Shown: in pieces, positions 15,503 through 25,631 of the stretch
Numbering within the stretch: the stretch's first letter is position 1
How the letters are laid out: each line of letters begins with the position of its first letter
NCBI RefSeq assembly: GCF_003226255.1
Contig: NZ_QJST01000002.1
Span: forward strand, 1 to 64,000
DNA from: Idiomarina fontislapidosi
GTDB taxonomy: Bacteria; Pseudomonadota; Gammaproteobacteria; Enterobacterales; Alteromonadaceae
Length of the DNA: 64,000 nt
Reading direction: 5' to 3'
Position numbers and translations under genes: made by a program
Notes under the pieces: generated by a model
Database searches by the model: none
The model's input: only the letters and a program-made list of their open reading frames with translations
Told to the model about the DNA's origin: nothing

Positions 15503-17843
15503 TCGGCTACTGTTTGACTTACTCTGCGAATGGAACCGCTGGGCGGGTCAGCGCGGTAAAGTGTTAATCCTCATTGTTGGTTTCAGCCTCATTAGCTTTG
15601 TGTTTGCTATGGTTCTGCGTTTGGGCGACGTGTTGTTTTTTGAGAACCCCGATTGGGTCGGCAGTGAAGCCGACTTTTACACCCTTTCATCGGTGTATGA
15701 TGATGGTCGGCAAGCGGGCGTAAGTCAGCAAACCATAGCGTCATTAAAGGATTTACCCTATGTCACCGATGTTGCTTGGCTGCGCACACGCACGTTTGAC
15801 TTTCGATCCAATGATTACGCTCTTTACCAACCGCTTGCATTAGTATTCGAACCTCACCTTGTTGACTTGTTGCAGCTTGAGTTCCCAGCGACCGACAAGC
15901 GTTCGACTGGCGTGTGGTTGACACAGCGTTACTGGCGAGAGGCGTTTAATAGCGATCCAGAGGTGGTTGGCAAATATTTAACGCATGAAAAGCTGTCCAA
16001 CAGCGTGCCGATTCGTGGTGTTTTACCTCAGCAATTTAATCGCATCGGTCCGTGGTCACCAGACATCTTATTGCCTGCCGATTACTTACGTTATGTCACC
16101 CCCTTTGCGCCAAGCAGTACGCTGATGATCGACCGATTTTTGCGTTCAGTGCCGGAGTATTACGGATTTTTTAAGACGCGTCGTCCAATTGATGTCGAAC
16201 GCCTCTCGCAGGAAATGCGCAACAATGATTTTTCGGTTCAAGGTATGCAAGTTGAAAGTCATGGCGGTGAACTGAACATTTTTAACGGCATTATGCTCGA
16301 TCAGAAGTCGGCGACAATGCTTAAACAGCTTTGGACCTTTAGTGTTTTATTGGTTATTGCATTGGTGAGCATTTTTTCTTTAAACGCGTTTATGAGTTTT
16401 TCGAATCGTAATTTATTACTGGCCGACGAGTATCGTGTGTTACAAACCATAGGCGCACAACCTATTGATTTGGTGCGTCCCGTTATTGTCGCGTCGGTCA
16501 TTAAAATGGGTATTATCGCGTTGATATCATTGGGTCTGAATGTGTTGGCGAGCCATTTCATAAGTATGAACGTTCACGTTACACGACTCGACCTTTTTAG
16601 TTTAGACGGAAAGTATCCCTATTATTGGGCACTCAGTTTGGTGTTTATCACGCTGATTTACGCAACTGCGATTATTTTTCCGTTAATGAGCTTGCGTAAA
16701 AAGACATTATTCAGTCGCGTTATGGGGACTAATCGGGGCTACAAACAATTGTTGGTGGGGCAAGGCAGTCTTATTTTTCAGCTCTCTATTGCCATTATTG
16801 CCACGATTGCCGCGATTCAAATCAGCAAACAACAACTCGCACTGTTTGCGCCGTTTAATTTTAATACCTCAGTGCAACAGGTGGTGATTAATCATCATGG
16901 TGGTCGTTTGCCGATTGAATCCATCGAGGATGTTCGCAACGATGATACCAACAATGCGTTGGCGTTATCAGTCGCCCCGTTTGATAAACCGCAAACGCTC
17001 AGTGTCGGCGCACGTGAATTGGGTTTTGAGCGCGAGTTCGAAGTGCACTATGTCTCGCAGAATTATTTTAACCAACTCTCGGCGCAAGTTTCAGCCGATA
17101 CGCGAGACTGGAAGAGTGGGGTGGTGATTAACCGAACGGCACAACAGTTTTTGGCTGAAAACCGATTTAATATACGCGCAACGCCGTTGTATCTTGGCAA
17201 GATTCTCGGCTCGCATCGTATTTTCGGTGTCGTCGATGATATTCCCCATGGAGGACGGTTTAAGCGCGATCAGCCCACATTGTATTTACCGTTGAGTACC
17301 GTGTTCTCAACACCTCAATCCTACACGCTGTACCTTGACGAACGGATGGATGTGTCGAGCTCGGGTGCCTTACAGAATTATCTCGATACCCATTTGGTTG
17401 ATGCGCAGATCACATCATCATCCACGCTTAAAGCGGTTATTGATGCGCAAGAGGCGCGCGCGCAGCAGCTTTTTTATTTTTCTATTTCGGTGGTGATTAT
17501 TACCTTGTTCGGTATAGCCTTAACGCTGGGGTATCAAGTGCGCTCGCGACTCCAGCTAGAAAAAGCCGATTATGGTGTTTTAATTGCCATTGGTGCGCCG
17601 TTTAACGCACTGCTGATTAAAGCATGCAAGCCAATCGCCATGGGCTTTGGTGCCGCTGTTATCGTGACGTTCGCAGGTTACATGCTGCTAGTTCACTTGG
17701 GCTACTTGCACCACGTTAACTTAGCGAGTGCTATCAACTTAATCGCACTAGTCTTGGTTGGATTAATTACCCTCAGTGCCGTTGTATTGCCATTACTTAA
17801 ACTCACTCGTAGCCAAGTGATTGACTTAATAAAGCAAGAGTAG
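15492..17843 (+). CDS. Large FtsX/MacB-type ABC transporter permease
   Basis: 783 residues. One membrane helix near residues 20-40 precedes a periplasmic domain of about 230 residues. Helices at about 275-300, 330-350 and 375-395 follow, then a helix near 425-445, a second periplasmic domain, and three helices at about 660-685, 710-735 and 755-775. This is a duplicated FtsX/MacB layout with eight helices, roughly double the size of a single FtsX unit. Such exporters usually move peptides, lipids or antibiotics out of the periplasm by a mechanotransmission mechanism. The substrate is unknown. Coupled to the ATPase by overlap and followed after 124 bases by a TonB-dependent receptor. Confidence 0.9.
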   Translation: MVSSRLLFDLLCEWNRWAGQRGKVLILIVGFSLISFVFAMVLRLGDVLFFENPDWVGSEADFYTLSSVYDDGRQAGVSQQTIASLKDLPYVTDVAWLRTRTFDFRSNDYALYQPLALVFEPHLVDLLQLEFPATDKRSTGVWLTQRYWREAFNSDPEVVGKYLTHEKLSNSVPIRGVLPQQFNRIGPWSPDILLPADYLRYVTPFAPSSTLMIDRFLRSVPEYYGFFKTRRPIDVERLSQEMRNNDFSVQGMQVESHGGELNIFNGIMLDQKSATMLKQLWTFSVLLVIALVSIFSLNAFMSFSNRNLLLADEYRVLQTIGAQPIDLVRPVIVASVIKMGIIALISLGLNVLASHFISMNVHVTRLDLFSLDGKYPYYWALSLVFITLIYATAIIFPLMSLRKKTLFSRVMGTNRGYKQLLVGQGSLIFQLSIAIIATIAAIQISKQQLALFAPFNFNTSVQQVVINHHGGRLPIESIEDVRNDDTNNALALSVAPFDKPQTLSVGARELGFEREFEVHYVSQNYFNQLSAQVSADTRDWKSGVVINRTAQQFLAENRFNIRATPLYLGKILGSHRIFGVVDDIPHGGRFKRDQPTLYLPLSTVFSTPQSYTLYLDERMDVSSSGALQNYLDTHLVDAQITSSSTLKAVIDAQEARAQQLFYFSISVVIITLFGIALTLGYQVRSRLQLEKADYGVLIAIGAPFNALLIKACKPIAMGFGAAVIVTFAGYMLLVHLGYLHHVNLASAINLIALVLVGLITLSAVVLPLLKLTRSQVIDLIKQE

Positions 17844-17967
17844 CCACTCGTCTTAGCTACAGCGCCTCCTTGACACAATAATTTCAGCATTCTGTCATTT
17901 ATCCGCACCTGAATTGTCATCAAAGCCACCTATCTTCTGCGCAGACTTTTCAAACGGATGATTGGAT

Positions 17968-20319
17968 ATGAAATACACTTTTACACGCAACGTGATTACG
18001 CGCGCATTGGTTTTGGCGTTACCCGTTTTGGCTTCGTTGCCGGCGCTGAGTTATGCCCAAGACGAACAACGAGACAATGCCCAAGATAAACTCGAACGAA
18101 TTGAAGTCACTGCGCAAAAACGCACGCAGTCGATAGTGGATGTGCCTGCGAGCATTTCGGCGTTTGATGGTAAGCGCTTAGAAGAGCTCGGTTTGAGTGA
18201 GTTGGATATGATCTCGAATCTCACGCCAGGCTTGGTGATTCAGGAGCAAAGTCCTAACAACCCGGGCTTTGTGATCCGCGGGATTACCTCCGATAGCGGC
18301 TCGTCACAAATTTCTCCGCGTGTTTCGATTTACTACAACGGCGTTGATGTGTCGCGTTCACGTGGCTCTTATTTTGAGCTGTTTGATATTGAGCGTGTAG
18401 AAGTGGTTAAAGGACCTCAGGCGACTTTATTTGGTACCGCAGCAGCGGTGGGTGCCATTAGTGTGATTACCCGCAAGCCAGATGATTTTGATAATGCCGA
18501 GTTGGCATTGGGCGCAGGCAACTTATCGCAGCGTCGTGCGGACGGTTTTATTAACTTGGCGGGCGATGATCTGAAAGGGCGCTTAGCATTCAGTTATCGT
18601 GAGCGTGATGGCTACATTGATAACATCGCACCTGAGCAAGATGATATGAATGGTATTGAACGTACGGGCGCGCGCCTTTCGTTACGTTATACACCAAGCG
18701 ATGCGGTCACTGCCGACTTTATCTACAGCTACGAAAAGAACGATGACACGGGTACTGCGTTTAAAAACGGTATTTATGCGCCAACCGGTGGTGATACCAG
18801 CCCCTATAGCTTTGTTGAAATGACTGGCTCACCTTACTCGGAGGATGCACTCGGTGCGCCTAAGTTGGGTCTTGATCGCACCATTGATGACTTCAACTTA
18901 ACAGTAGACTGGCGTTTAAATGAAAGCACCACCTTTACATCGGTCACCGGTTATCGTGAATTTGATTCGTTAGAAATTTTTGATGCAGATGGCACTCAAG
19001 CGTGGTTCTTGGAGTTTGCTGAAGATGCGCAAGGCGAGCAGTGGAGCCAAGAACTACGCTTTAGCCATACATTGGATAACGCGTTTATTCTTTGGGGCGC
19101 TAACTATTTCAGCGAAGAAGGCTCTCAACGTGTGCCATTTAGCACCGAGGAATCGATCTACTTTAACTGTTTGGGTGCGTTAGGTACTGGGCTGCCGTGT
19201 ATTAATGAAGACGGTAGCGTCAATTTGCTTACACCGGTACTAACCGGCGGAGCACTCAATGAAATTGCGTACCAAGGCAGCTACACCAATATGGGTGATA
19301 ACCGTTCTTGGTCGGCTTTCTTTGATGTAACTTATGATATCAGCGACGAACTCACTGTTTCGGGTGGCCTGCGATATATTGATGAGTCACGCGAAAGCGG
19401 CTTTGCGGCCGTCATGCCCAATAGCCAATTACTGACCTTACTGGGGCAGCCTACACAACCCTTGCTACCGACGGTTTCTGCCGGAGGTGCGGTATTGAGT
19501 GACTCGGGTGACGACAGTGCGTTACTCCCGCGATTCAATGTGTTGTACGCTCTCAATAACGATACCAATTGGTTCGCGACCGCATCTAAAGGCCAACGTT
19601 CGTTTGTCGTGGATGTGAGTTCAACACTTAACGAGCAGGGCGAGGTGGTTGCCGATTCGTCCGAGATACCCGCTGAGACGATTTGGAACTACGAGACTGG
19701 TATCAAAGGTAACTGGGCCGATGCAGTTAACTACAGCGCCTCGATCTTTTATCAGGACTATTCAGATTTTCAGGTTACCTTGCAGGATGAAGCCGGTAAC
19801 TTTTATACCGATAATGCAGGTGATGCGACCAACTGGGGTGTTGAAACTGAATTTACCGCGTACCTCTCTAATCAGCTCGAGCTCTTTGGTCATGTCGCCT
19901 ATTTGGATGCGCAGATTGATGACGATGCGAATAACGGGCAGTTAGCGGGCAACCGATTTAGATTACAACCCGAGTGGACATCCAGCTTAGGTCTGATGAA
20001 CGATATGATGGTGAGCGATGGTTTGATGTTGCGTAGCTCTTTAGTTGCGACTTACCGCTCTGAGATTTTCTTTGAGCCTGCGAACGCGCCGATTGCTGGT
20101 ATTCCAATTAAGGAAGACGCCGTCACTCTATTAAATGGCAGCGTTGGCTTGTACGACGAACAGGCGGGTTGGAGCTTAGTACTGAAGGGCAGCAACTTAC
20201 TTGATAAAGAGTATCTTGTTGATGCCGGCAACACGGGCGGTAGCTTCGGTAATCCGACGTTTATTGCTGGACCCAGCCGCTTAGTTTACCTCGAGTTTCG
20301 TCAGCGTTTCGAATGGTAA
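17968..20319 (+). CDS. TonB-dependent outer membrane receptor
   Basis: 783 residues starting MKYTFTRNVITRAL; an in-frame TTG two codons earlier is less likely. The signal peptide ends at SYAQD. A possible TonB box (ERIEVTAQKR) is followed by the plug domain with VKGPQATLFGTAAAVGAISV, then the beta barrel, ending in the aromatic residues FRQRFEW required for barrel assembly. Two cysteines lie close together in a barrel loop (FNCLGALGTGLPCINEDG). The plug pattern is of the iron-complex/carbohydrate receptor group common in Alteromonadales. No Fur-like site was seen upstream, so the ligand need not be iron. Its position after the ABC exporter suggests a link, but the 124-base gap allows a separate promoter. 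Confidence 0.92.
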   Translation: MKYTFTRNVITRALVLALPVLASLPALSYAQDEQRDNAQDKLERIEVTAQKRTQSIVDVPASISAFDGKRLEELGLSELDMISNLTPGLVIQEQSPNNPGFVIRGITSDSGSSQISPRVSIYYNGVDVSRSRGSYFELFDIERVEVVKGPQATLFGTAAAVGAISVITRKPDDFDNAELALGAGNLSQRRADGFINLAGDDLKGRLAFSYRERDGYIDNIAPEQDDMNGIERTGARLSLRYTPSDAVTADFIYSYEKNDDTGTAFKNGIYAPTGGDTSPYSFVEMTGSPYSEDALGAPKLGLDRTIDDFNLTVDWRLNESTTFTSVTGYREFDSLEIFDADGTQAWFLEFAEDAQGEQWSQELRFSHTLDNAFILWGANYFSEEGSQRVPFSTEESIYFNCLGALGTGLPCINEDGSVNLLTPVLTGGALNEIAYQGSYTNMGDNRSWSAFFDVTYDISDELTVSGGLRYIDESRESGFAAVMPNSQLLTLLGQPTQPLLPTVSAGGAVLSDSGDDSALLPRFNVLYALNNDTNWFATASKGQRSFVVDVSSTLNEQGEVVADSSEIPAETIWNYETGIKGNWADAVNYSASIFYQDYSDFQVTLQDEAGNFYTDNAGDATNWGVETEFTAYLSNQLELFGHVAYLDAQIDDDANNGQLAGNRFRLQPEWTSSLGLMNDMMVSDGLMLRSSLVATYRSEIFFEPANAPIAGIPIKEDAVTLLNGSVGLYDEQAGWSLVLKGSNLLDKEYLVDAGNTGGSFGNPTFIAGPSRLVYLEFRQRFEW

Positions 20320-20332
20320 GCATGACAAACAA

Positions 20333-20370
20333 AAAAGCCGGTGCGTGCATGGAAGCGCTTACCGGCTTTT
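20333..20370 (+). terminator. Rho-independent terminator
   Basis: Stem AAGCCGGT/ACCGGCTT with an 18-base loop that can pair further (GCGTGCATGGAAGCGC), followed by TTTTCTTTTT. It stands 14 bases after the TonB receptor stop and also lies just beyond the stop of the convergent phoD gene, with an A-rich run on the other side; it probably serves both. Confidence 0.85.
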
Positions 20371-20388
20371 TCTTTTTGAGCTGCGTGA

Positions 20389-22083
20389 CTAACCGCGGAA
20401 TTGCGCTCGGTGTGTCCCGCTTAGCTGATAATCTTTTGATTTAATGGTATCAACGAATCGCCATTCGTTATCAATGGCATCTTTACTGATCTGAGTGACC
20501 ATATAGCCGCGCTCATGCAAGTTGGTGTATTGCAGATCATTGATAACAGTCGGCAATGCCTGCGCCAATTTTTTTGCGGTGGCGTCATCAAGACCAAGAT
20601 AAGTTTCCATTCCGGGCGATGATACTGAACTGGTACCAAACTCCACGCCGACCTGCTCACCGGTATGCGTCGTGAGGTGGTTGTGCCAGGCATTATGCGT
20701 ATCGCCTGCTAAGACGACGATCTTTTTGCCCATTTGTTTTACCTGCTGAAACAACACTTCGCGCTCCATTGCATAGCCATCCCACGCATCGAGGTTATAT
20801 GGCGTGACGGTGTCAATGTAGCGTTGCTGTTGCTCAGTGAGTTGTTGGCCGTTGGCACGCGCTTGCTTTAGCTGGGCGGCATTGAGCAGTTTATTGGCGA
20901 TGGTGGAGCGATCTTTCGAACCAATAATGGCAGCGGGGAAGTTCATGCGTGCCATCAACAGTTGCTGCCCGAGGATCTGCCAGTGCGCATTTGATTGCGC
21001 CAACTGATTGACCAACCATTGCAGTTGTTTTTTACCTAAGATACTGCGATCGCTTTGCATGGCCGCCTGAAAACCTTGGCTATCGAACTCGCCGGTGCTT
21101 GCGTCGGTAAAGTCGGCGTACGATAACTGCTTATCACGACCAATAATGCGGGTGTCTAACATGATCAGATTGGCGAGGTCACCGAGCTCAAACGAACGGT
21201 AAATTTGTAGGCTAGCATCACCTTGTGGCGGGCGAATCGGCATCCACTCATAATAGGCTTGAATGGCTGCCGCACGGCGTTGATAAAAATCACCTTCGGT
21301 TTCGGGTTGGTGATTTTGTGCACCGTCGGTGTAGGTATCGTTGGTGATCTCGTGATCATCCCACACCACGATAAACGGTTTGGCGGCATGCAGTGCCTGC
21401 AAGCCCTCATCTGTTCGATACAGTGCGTAGCGTCGACGATAATCATCAAGCGAGATGATTTCTTTATTGTTGTTATCCGGGAAGGTGCGACCAATGCGCT
21501 CGGCATCATCGTAGCCATAACCACCTGCGCCGTATTCGTAGATGTAGTCGCCTAAATGCAACACAAAATCGATTGTGTCATCTTGGCTTGCGTGATGATA
21601 GGGGTTAAAAAAGCCAGCCGGATAGTTGGAGCAAGAAAACACCCCTAGACGAATGGCATCAATGCCTTGTTTAGGTAAGGTGACGCCTTCGCCGATGGCT
21701 GAGTATTGACCATTGCCAACAAAGCGGTAATACAGTGCCATGCCAGCGGGTAACTGCTGGACATCGACCTTCACGGTATAGTCGCGGCGAGCAGAGGTCG
21801 TTGCGGTACCGCTACGAATAATGTCGCTAAAACTCGGATCACGCGCGACTTCCCAACCGACGGTGATAACAGGCTTAGCGCTTGCTTTCGGAACAGCACG
21901 GGTCCATAGCATCAGTGCGTTTGTAGTTGGGTCACCACTCGCCACACCGTGGGTGAAGTCAACGGCGTCCGCGTTATCGGCACGCACGAGCGATGAACAA
22001 CCACCTAATGCAGTGGATACGGTTACGGCGGCTCCTGCCGAGGCGACCACTTTTAAAAAGCGTCGACGATTGATATCAAGCAT
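20389..22083 (-). CDS. phoD: PhoD-family alkaline phosphatase, Tat-exported
   Basis: 564 residues. The start MLDINRRRFLKVVA is chosen because GGGAGA lies seven bases before it; the frame extends 18 codons further upstream without a better start. The twin-arginine motif RRRFLK and the following hydrophobic stretch with LGGCSS mark Tat export, perhaps as a lipoprotein. PhoD motifs are visible: RLGVFSCSNY, FVLHLGDYIYEYG, VWDDHEITND and VVLAGDTHNAWHNHL; in characterised PhoD these bind iron and calcium. It hydrolyses phosphomonoesters and diesters in the periplasm or outside. No Pho box was identified. Convergent with the TonB receptor gene. Confidence 0.93.
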   Translation of the reverse strand: MLDINRRRFLKVVASAGAAVTVSTALGGCSSLVRADNADAVDFTHGVASGDPTTNALMLWTRAVPKASAKPVITVGWEVARDPSFSDIIRSGTATTSARRDYTVKVDVQQLPAGMALYYRFVGNGQYSAIGEGVTLPKQGIDAIRLGVFSCSNYPAGFFNPYHHASQDDTIDFVLHLGDYIYEYGAGGYGYDDAERIGRTFPDNNNKEIISLDDYRRRYALYRTDEGLQALHAAKPFIVVWDDHEITNDTYTDGAQNHQPETEGDFYQRRAAAIQAYYEWMPIRPPQGDASLQIYRSFELGDLANLIMLDTRIIGRDKQLSYADFTDASTGEFDSQGFQAAMQSDRSILGKKQLQWLVNQLAQSNAHWQILGQQLLMARMNFPAAIIGSKDRSTIANKLLNAAQLKQARANGQQLTEQQQRYIDTVTPYNLDAWDGYAMEREVLFQQVKQMGKKIVVLAGDTHNAWHNHLTTHTGEQVGVEFGTSSVSSPGMETYLGLDDATAKKLAQALPTVINDLQYTNLHERGYMVTQISKDAIDNEWRFVDTIKSKDYQLSGTHRAQFRG

Positions 22084-22166
22084 TGCAAACTCTCCCTTTT
22101 TTCTGCGTGATAGCAGATTAGCGAGGCAGTGTGACAATGCGGTGACAGATTAACGACGTGTGAGCA

Positions 22167-23342
22167 CTATCTAGTGGATGCTACCAGCGCAAGTATCACC
22201 AGCGCGCAACAGAGTATCAGACCCAACACGGATACCCACTTAGGAATAAAGCGCTTTTCAGTACTTACTTTAAGTGCCGCGAGGTTAGTAATACCGTAGT
22301 AGATAAGTACCGTCAGCGCGCTTAAGGTCCAGGCGGATTCGACTCCGCCGAAGAGAGCGATTAAAGCCATGACAACGAATGTCGCCCAGGTCGCCGCTGG
22401 TGCCGAATGACCCGATGCACTGAGGGTCGCTAAACCGCGCGGTAAATCACCGCGTCGGCCCATGGCGAGCACCACGCGTGAAACGCCGAGCAACAAATTG
22501 AGCACAACACCGCTCATGGCAACAACACCCGCGAGAATAATGAGCCACTGCCAGGGCGATTCTGGTACCAGGTTAGCGATGTTAAAGTTGTTTTGCTCAA
22601 ACGCCGTGATCCCACCGAGGGATAAAATACTCCAACCCACGATGATATAAAGTGCCGTTACCACCGCTAAAGTGGTGACAATCGCGCGCGGGATATTGCG
22701 TCGCGGCTCGGTGATCTCCTCGCCCATGGTGGCAATGCGCCCATAGCCTGTAAAGGCGACGAACATCAGCGCTGCGGCATGAAAAACCGACCAAGGTGAG
22801 CGACTTTGACTAACATGTGCGGCGGGTTCCGTTTGCTGGATAGCAATGGTAGCGAATACCACTAAACCAAAAATACTGATAGCGACCAACAGCGTGTTCA
22901 GCCAATGGGTGCGCCGCAAACCGAGTAGAACGAACAGGGTCAAGGCGAGCAATAGGGCGACAGCCACGGCCTTGACCATTACTGCGCTGAGACCAAACTG
23001 CTGTCCTACATACCACGCAACGGCAAGCGCTGCGGTCGCTGCTGAGGCACTTTTGGCGATAATAAATAACGCGCCTGCAGTGATACCACTGAGCGGATTT
23101 AAAAACTGATAACCATACTCATAGGTGCCACCGCTCACTGGGTGGGCGCTGGCTAATTGTGCTGATGAGAGACCGTTTAGTAGGGCGGTGACGGCAGCGA
23201 TCAGGATCGCCCAAAGTAAGTATTCGCCTGCGACGGCGGCGCTAAGCCCGACACTAACATAGGCGCCAGTGCCGAGGATAGAGCCTAAACCGATGACCAG
23301 CGCGCCGCTTAAGCCAACATTGCGTATGAGTGTCTTTGCCAT
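22167..23342 (-). CDS. APC-superfamily amino acid permease
   Basis: 391 residues with eleven or twelve membrane helices. The N-terminal GLGSILGTGAYVSVGLSAAV is the substrate/ion binding helix 1 pattern of APC transporters, and AFTGYGRIATMGEEITEPRR is the conserved helix 6-loop segment. It is somewhat shorter than typical 450-residue members. The substrate is probably an amino acid or amine but is not predictable. It is transcribed toward phoD with 83 bases between, and divergently from the siderophore receptor. Confidence 0.9.
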   Translation of the reverse strand: MAKTLIRNVGLSGALVIGLGSILGTGAYVSVGLSAAVAGEYLLWAILIAAVTALLNGLSSAQLASAHPVSGGTYEYGYQFLNPLSGITAGALFIIAKSASAATAALAVAWYVGQQFGLSAVMVKAVAVALLLALTLFVLLGLRRTHWLNTLLVAISIFGLVVFATIAIQQTEPAAHVSQSRSPWSVFHAAALMFVAFTGYGRIATMGEEITEPRRNIPRAIVTTLAVVTALYIIVGWSILSLGGITAFEQNNFNIANLVPESPWQWLIILAGVVAMSGVVLNLLLGVSRVVLAMGRRGDLPRGLATLSASGHSAPAATWATFVVMALIALFGGVESAWTLSALTVLIYYGITNLAALKVSTEKRFIPKWVSVLGLILCCALVILALVASTR

Positions 23343-23421
23343 TCCATGTCGGTTATTAAGAAGTTGCAGAACCTAAAATTAACGTATTTAGAATTATTGA
23401 ACAAACTTTTAAATTACAACT

Positions 23422-23440
23422 TGTAATGCAAATCATTCTT
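23422..23440. promoter_or_regulatory. Putative Fur box upstream of the siderophore receptor
   Basis: TGTAATGCAAATCATTCTT matches the 19-base Fur consensus GATAATGATAATCATTATC at 13 positions, including the central AATCATT. It lies 40 bases before the start of the siderophore receptor gene, where it would cover the promoter. The family of the regulated gene fits iron control. Confidence 0.7.
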
Positions 23441-23480
23441 ATTTATGATCCATCGCGAACTTTTCTTGGGGGACATAAGA

Positions 23481-25622
23481 ATGAAGTACACACCGTGTTA
23501 TATTGCGCTGGCGCTCGCCGGGCTCACTGCATTACCCGTTGTTGCACAAGACAATGGTGAACAGACCAAACAAGATTCTGCTGATGAGCAAATTGAACGT
23601 ATCAACGTACAGGGCCGCGCACAAACCTTGTACCGGCAAAATGAAAGCAGCGTAGCAACCCGCACTAACACGCCGATTGAAGAGATCCCGCAGAGTGTTC
23701 AGGTGCTGACCGAAGAACTCATCACTGACCAAGCGGCCCGTCAGATTACCGACTTATACCGCAGTATCAGTGGCGTAAACGGTTTTAGTTACTCTGGCGT
23801 CACGTTCCGCGGATTTCGCCAAGATGAGATCTTATACGACGGTGTACGCGGTGACCCATTTAACGGATTCGCAGTACCGCAGCTGTTTAATATTGAGCAA
23901 ATACAGGTGCTTAAAGGCCCAAGCGGTGCCATGTTTGGTAGCGGACAACCGGGTGGCATTATTAACTATGTAACGAAAAAGCCAACCGCTACTGCACAAC
24001 GCTCAGTTGAACTTGCCGTGGGTAACGACCAATACCGTCGCGGCTCAGTGCAACTCAGTGGACCGGTTACAAAGGATGCGAGCCAACGTTATCGTGCAGC
24101 GTACTATTACGATAATGAGTCGCCGTTTCGTTACAACACAGAACAAACTAATAAAGTACTGGATCTAGGCTATGCCTTTGACTTAGGCGCCGCGAGTGAA
24201 GTCACGCTACAGTTGACCGATTATCAACAAACCTACCAAGGCGCGCGGTTACGCGGGGTACCGGTTGATAATCAGGGTAATTTTGTCACCGATAGGGCGT
24301 GGAATCACAATGAAGCCACTGATTTTCAAACGTTAGAAGCCACGGTATACCAAGCGCGCATCGATCATGACTTTTCGTTAAATTGGCGGGGTGATGTAAC
24401 CGTGCGCCATTACGAAAATACGGAACGCCAAAACTACCATGAACCGCGTGGATTGCTCGACGAAAATCTAGAGCCGGTTGATAATCCAGCCGAGGCCGTT
24501 TACAGCACACGCCAGTTCCGTAATCAGTACCGCGAAAACGATGCCACCAGCGTCACCGCGAATTTGGTCGGTGAGCTTGAACTCGGTACTATTGAGCATA
24601 CCTTGCTCATGGGTGTGGAGACCTATACATCAGAGGGTGTATTTATTGGTTCAAATGCTAATCCTGGCGAGGTGCCTAATCTTGAATTGGTAAACCCTCA
24701 ATACGGTCTCACGTCGGGTCCTTACTCGACCGATCTTGCAAGTGCCACGCCGAGTGAGTCAGAAACCACGCGTGATGGCTTTTATATTCAAGATCAAATC
24801 ACATTTAATGAAAAGCTGAACCTGTTAGTCGGGTTACGTTATGACCAGTTTGAGGATACCTCGGGTACTGAGACCTTTGATGACGGTGATTTAACCTACC
24901 GCGTGGGTGGCACCTACCAGATCACGGATTGGGTACGCGCTTACGCGTTGTATGGTACAGGCTTTTTACCACAGTCAGCGGGTCAGCAAGATCCTGAAGT
25001 GGGTGGTCCGTTTGAACCCGAGGAATCGGATATCGTTGAGATCGGTGCGCGCTGGACGTTTATGGATGACGCTATCCGCGTGAATACCGCCGTGTATGAG
25101 ATCAATCGCGAGAATATCTTACAAGCAACCGATGAAGTGACCGAAGATGGCCGCTCAGTATTGGGTAATGTGGGACAAGTCCAAAGCCGCGGTTTTGAAA
25201 TTGATGTCTTGGGTGACCTGACGGATAAGTGGGTAGTCAACGCGAACTATGCCTACAACGATGCGCGGGTTGCTGAGGCTTCACCGAATGACAGTATCAC
25301 TAACTCGGTGGGGGATCGCTTTGTGAACGCGCCGATGCATCAGCTGGGTCTGTGGACTCGGTACGACTTGCCCATGATTGATTCAGCCATCAGCGGTGGT
25401 ATGGATTACGTGAGCGAGCAAATAAGCTTTTCGGGGCAACGAGTAAAGCCCTATACCGTTTTCGACATCAGTTGGCAGACCGAGTTTGACGCGTGGTTGG
25501 TACAGGTCAATATTAAAAACCTGTTTGATAAAGAATACGCATCAAGCGGTTTCTTGAGCCGTACGGGTCACTTCCCAGGTGAGCCACGTCGCATTTATGC
25601 GAGCGTTAAATACCGTTTTTAA
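23481..25622 (+). CDS. TonB-dependent siderophore receptor
   Basis: 713 residues starting MKYTPCYIALALAGL behind a GGGGGA ribosome site; an in-frame ATG 36 bases earlier has none. The signal peptide ends at VVAQD. The plug shows EEIPQSVQVLTEELI, FRGFRQDEILYDGV and VLKGPSGAMFGSGQPGGIIN, the pattern of ferric-siderophore receptors of the FhuE/FoxA/FpvA group; the barrel ends in RIYASVKYRF. The ligand is probably a ferric hydroxamate or mixed siderophore, but cannot be fixed. It is preceded by a Fur-like site and followed after ten bases by a PepSY membrane protein. Confidence 0.93.
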   Translation: MKYTPCYIALALAGLTALPVVAQDNGEQTKQDSADEQIERINVQGRAQTLYRQNESSVATRTNTPIEEIPQSVQVLTEELITDQAARQITDLYRSISGVNGFSYSGVTFRGFRQDEILYDGVRGDPFNGFAVPQLFNIEQIQVLKGPSGAMFGSGQPGGIINYVTKKPTATAQRSVELAVGNDQYRRGSVQLSGPVTKDASQRYRAAYYYDNESPFRYNTEQTNKVLDLGYAFDLGAASEVTLQLTDYQQTYQGARLRGVPVDNQGNFVTDRAWNHNEATDFQTLEATVYQARIDHDFSLNWRGDVTVRHYENTERQNYHEPRGLLDENLEPVDNPAEAVYSTRQFRNQYRENDATSVTANLVGELELGTIEHTLLMGVETYTSEGVFIGSNANPGEVPNLELVNPQYGLTSGPYSTDLASATPSESETTRDGFYIQDQITFNEKLNLLVGLRYDQFEDTSGTETFDDGDLTYRVGGTYQITDWVRAYALYGTGFLPQSAGQQDPEVGGPFEPEESDIVEIGARWTFMDDAIRVNTAVYEINRENILQATDEVTEDGRSVLGNVGQVQSRGFEIDVLGDLTDKWVVNANYAYNDARVAEASPNDSITNSVGDRFVNAPMHQLGLWTRYDLPMIDSAISGGMDYVSEQISFSGQRVKPYTVFDISWQTEFDAWLVQVNIKNLFDKEYASSGFLSRTGHFPGEPRRIYASVKYRF

Positions 25623-25631
25623 TGGATCGCT

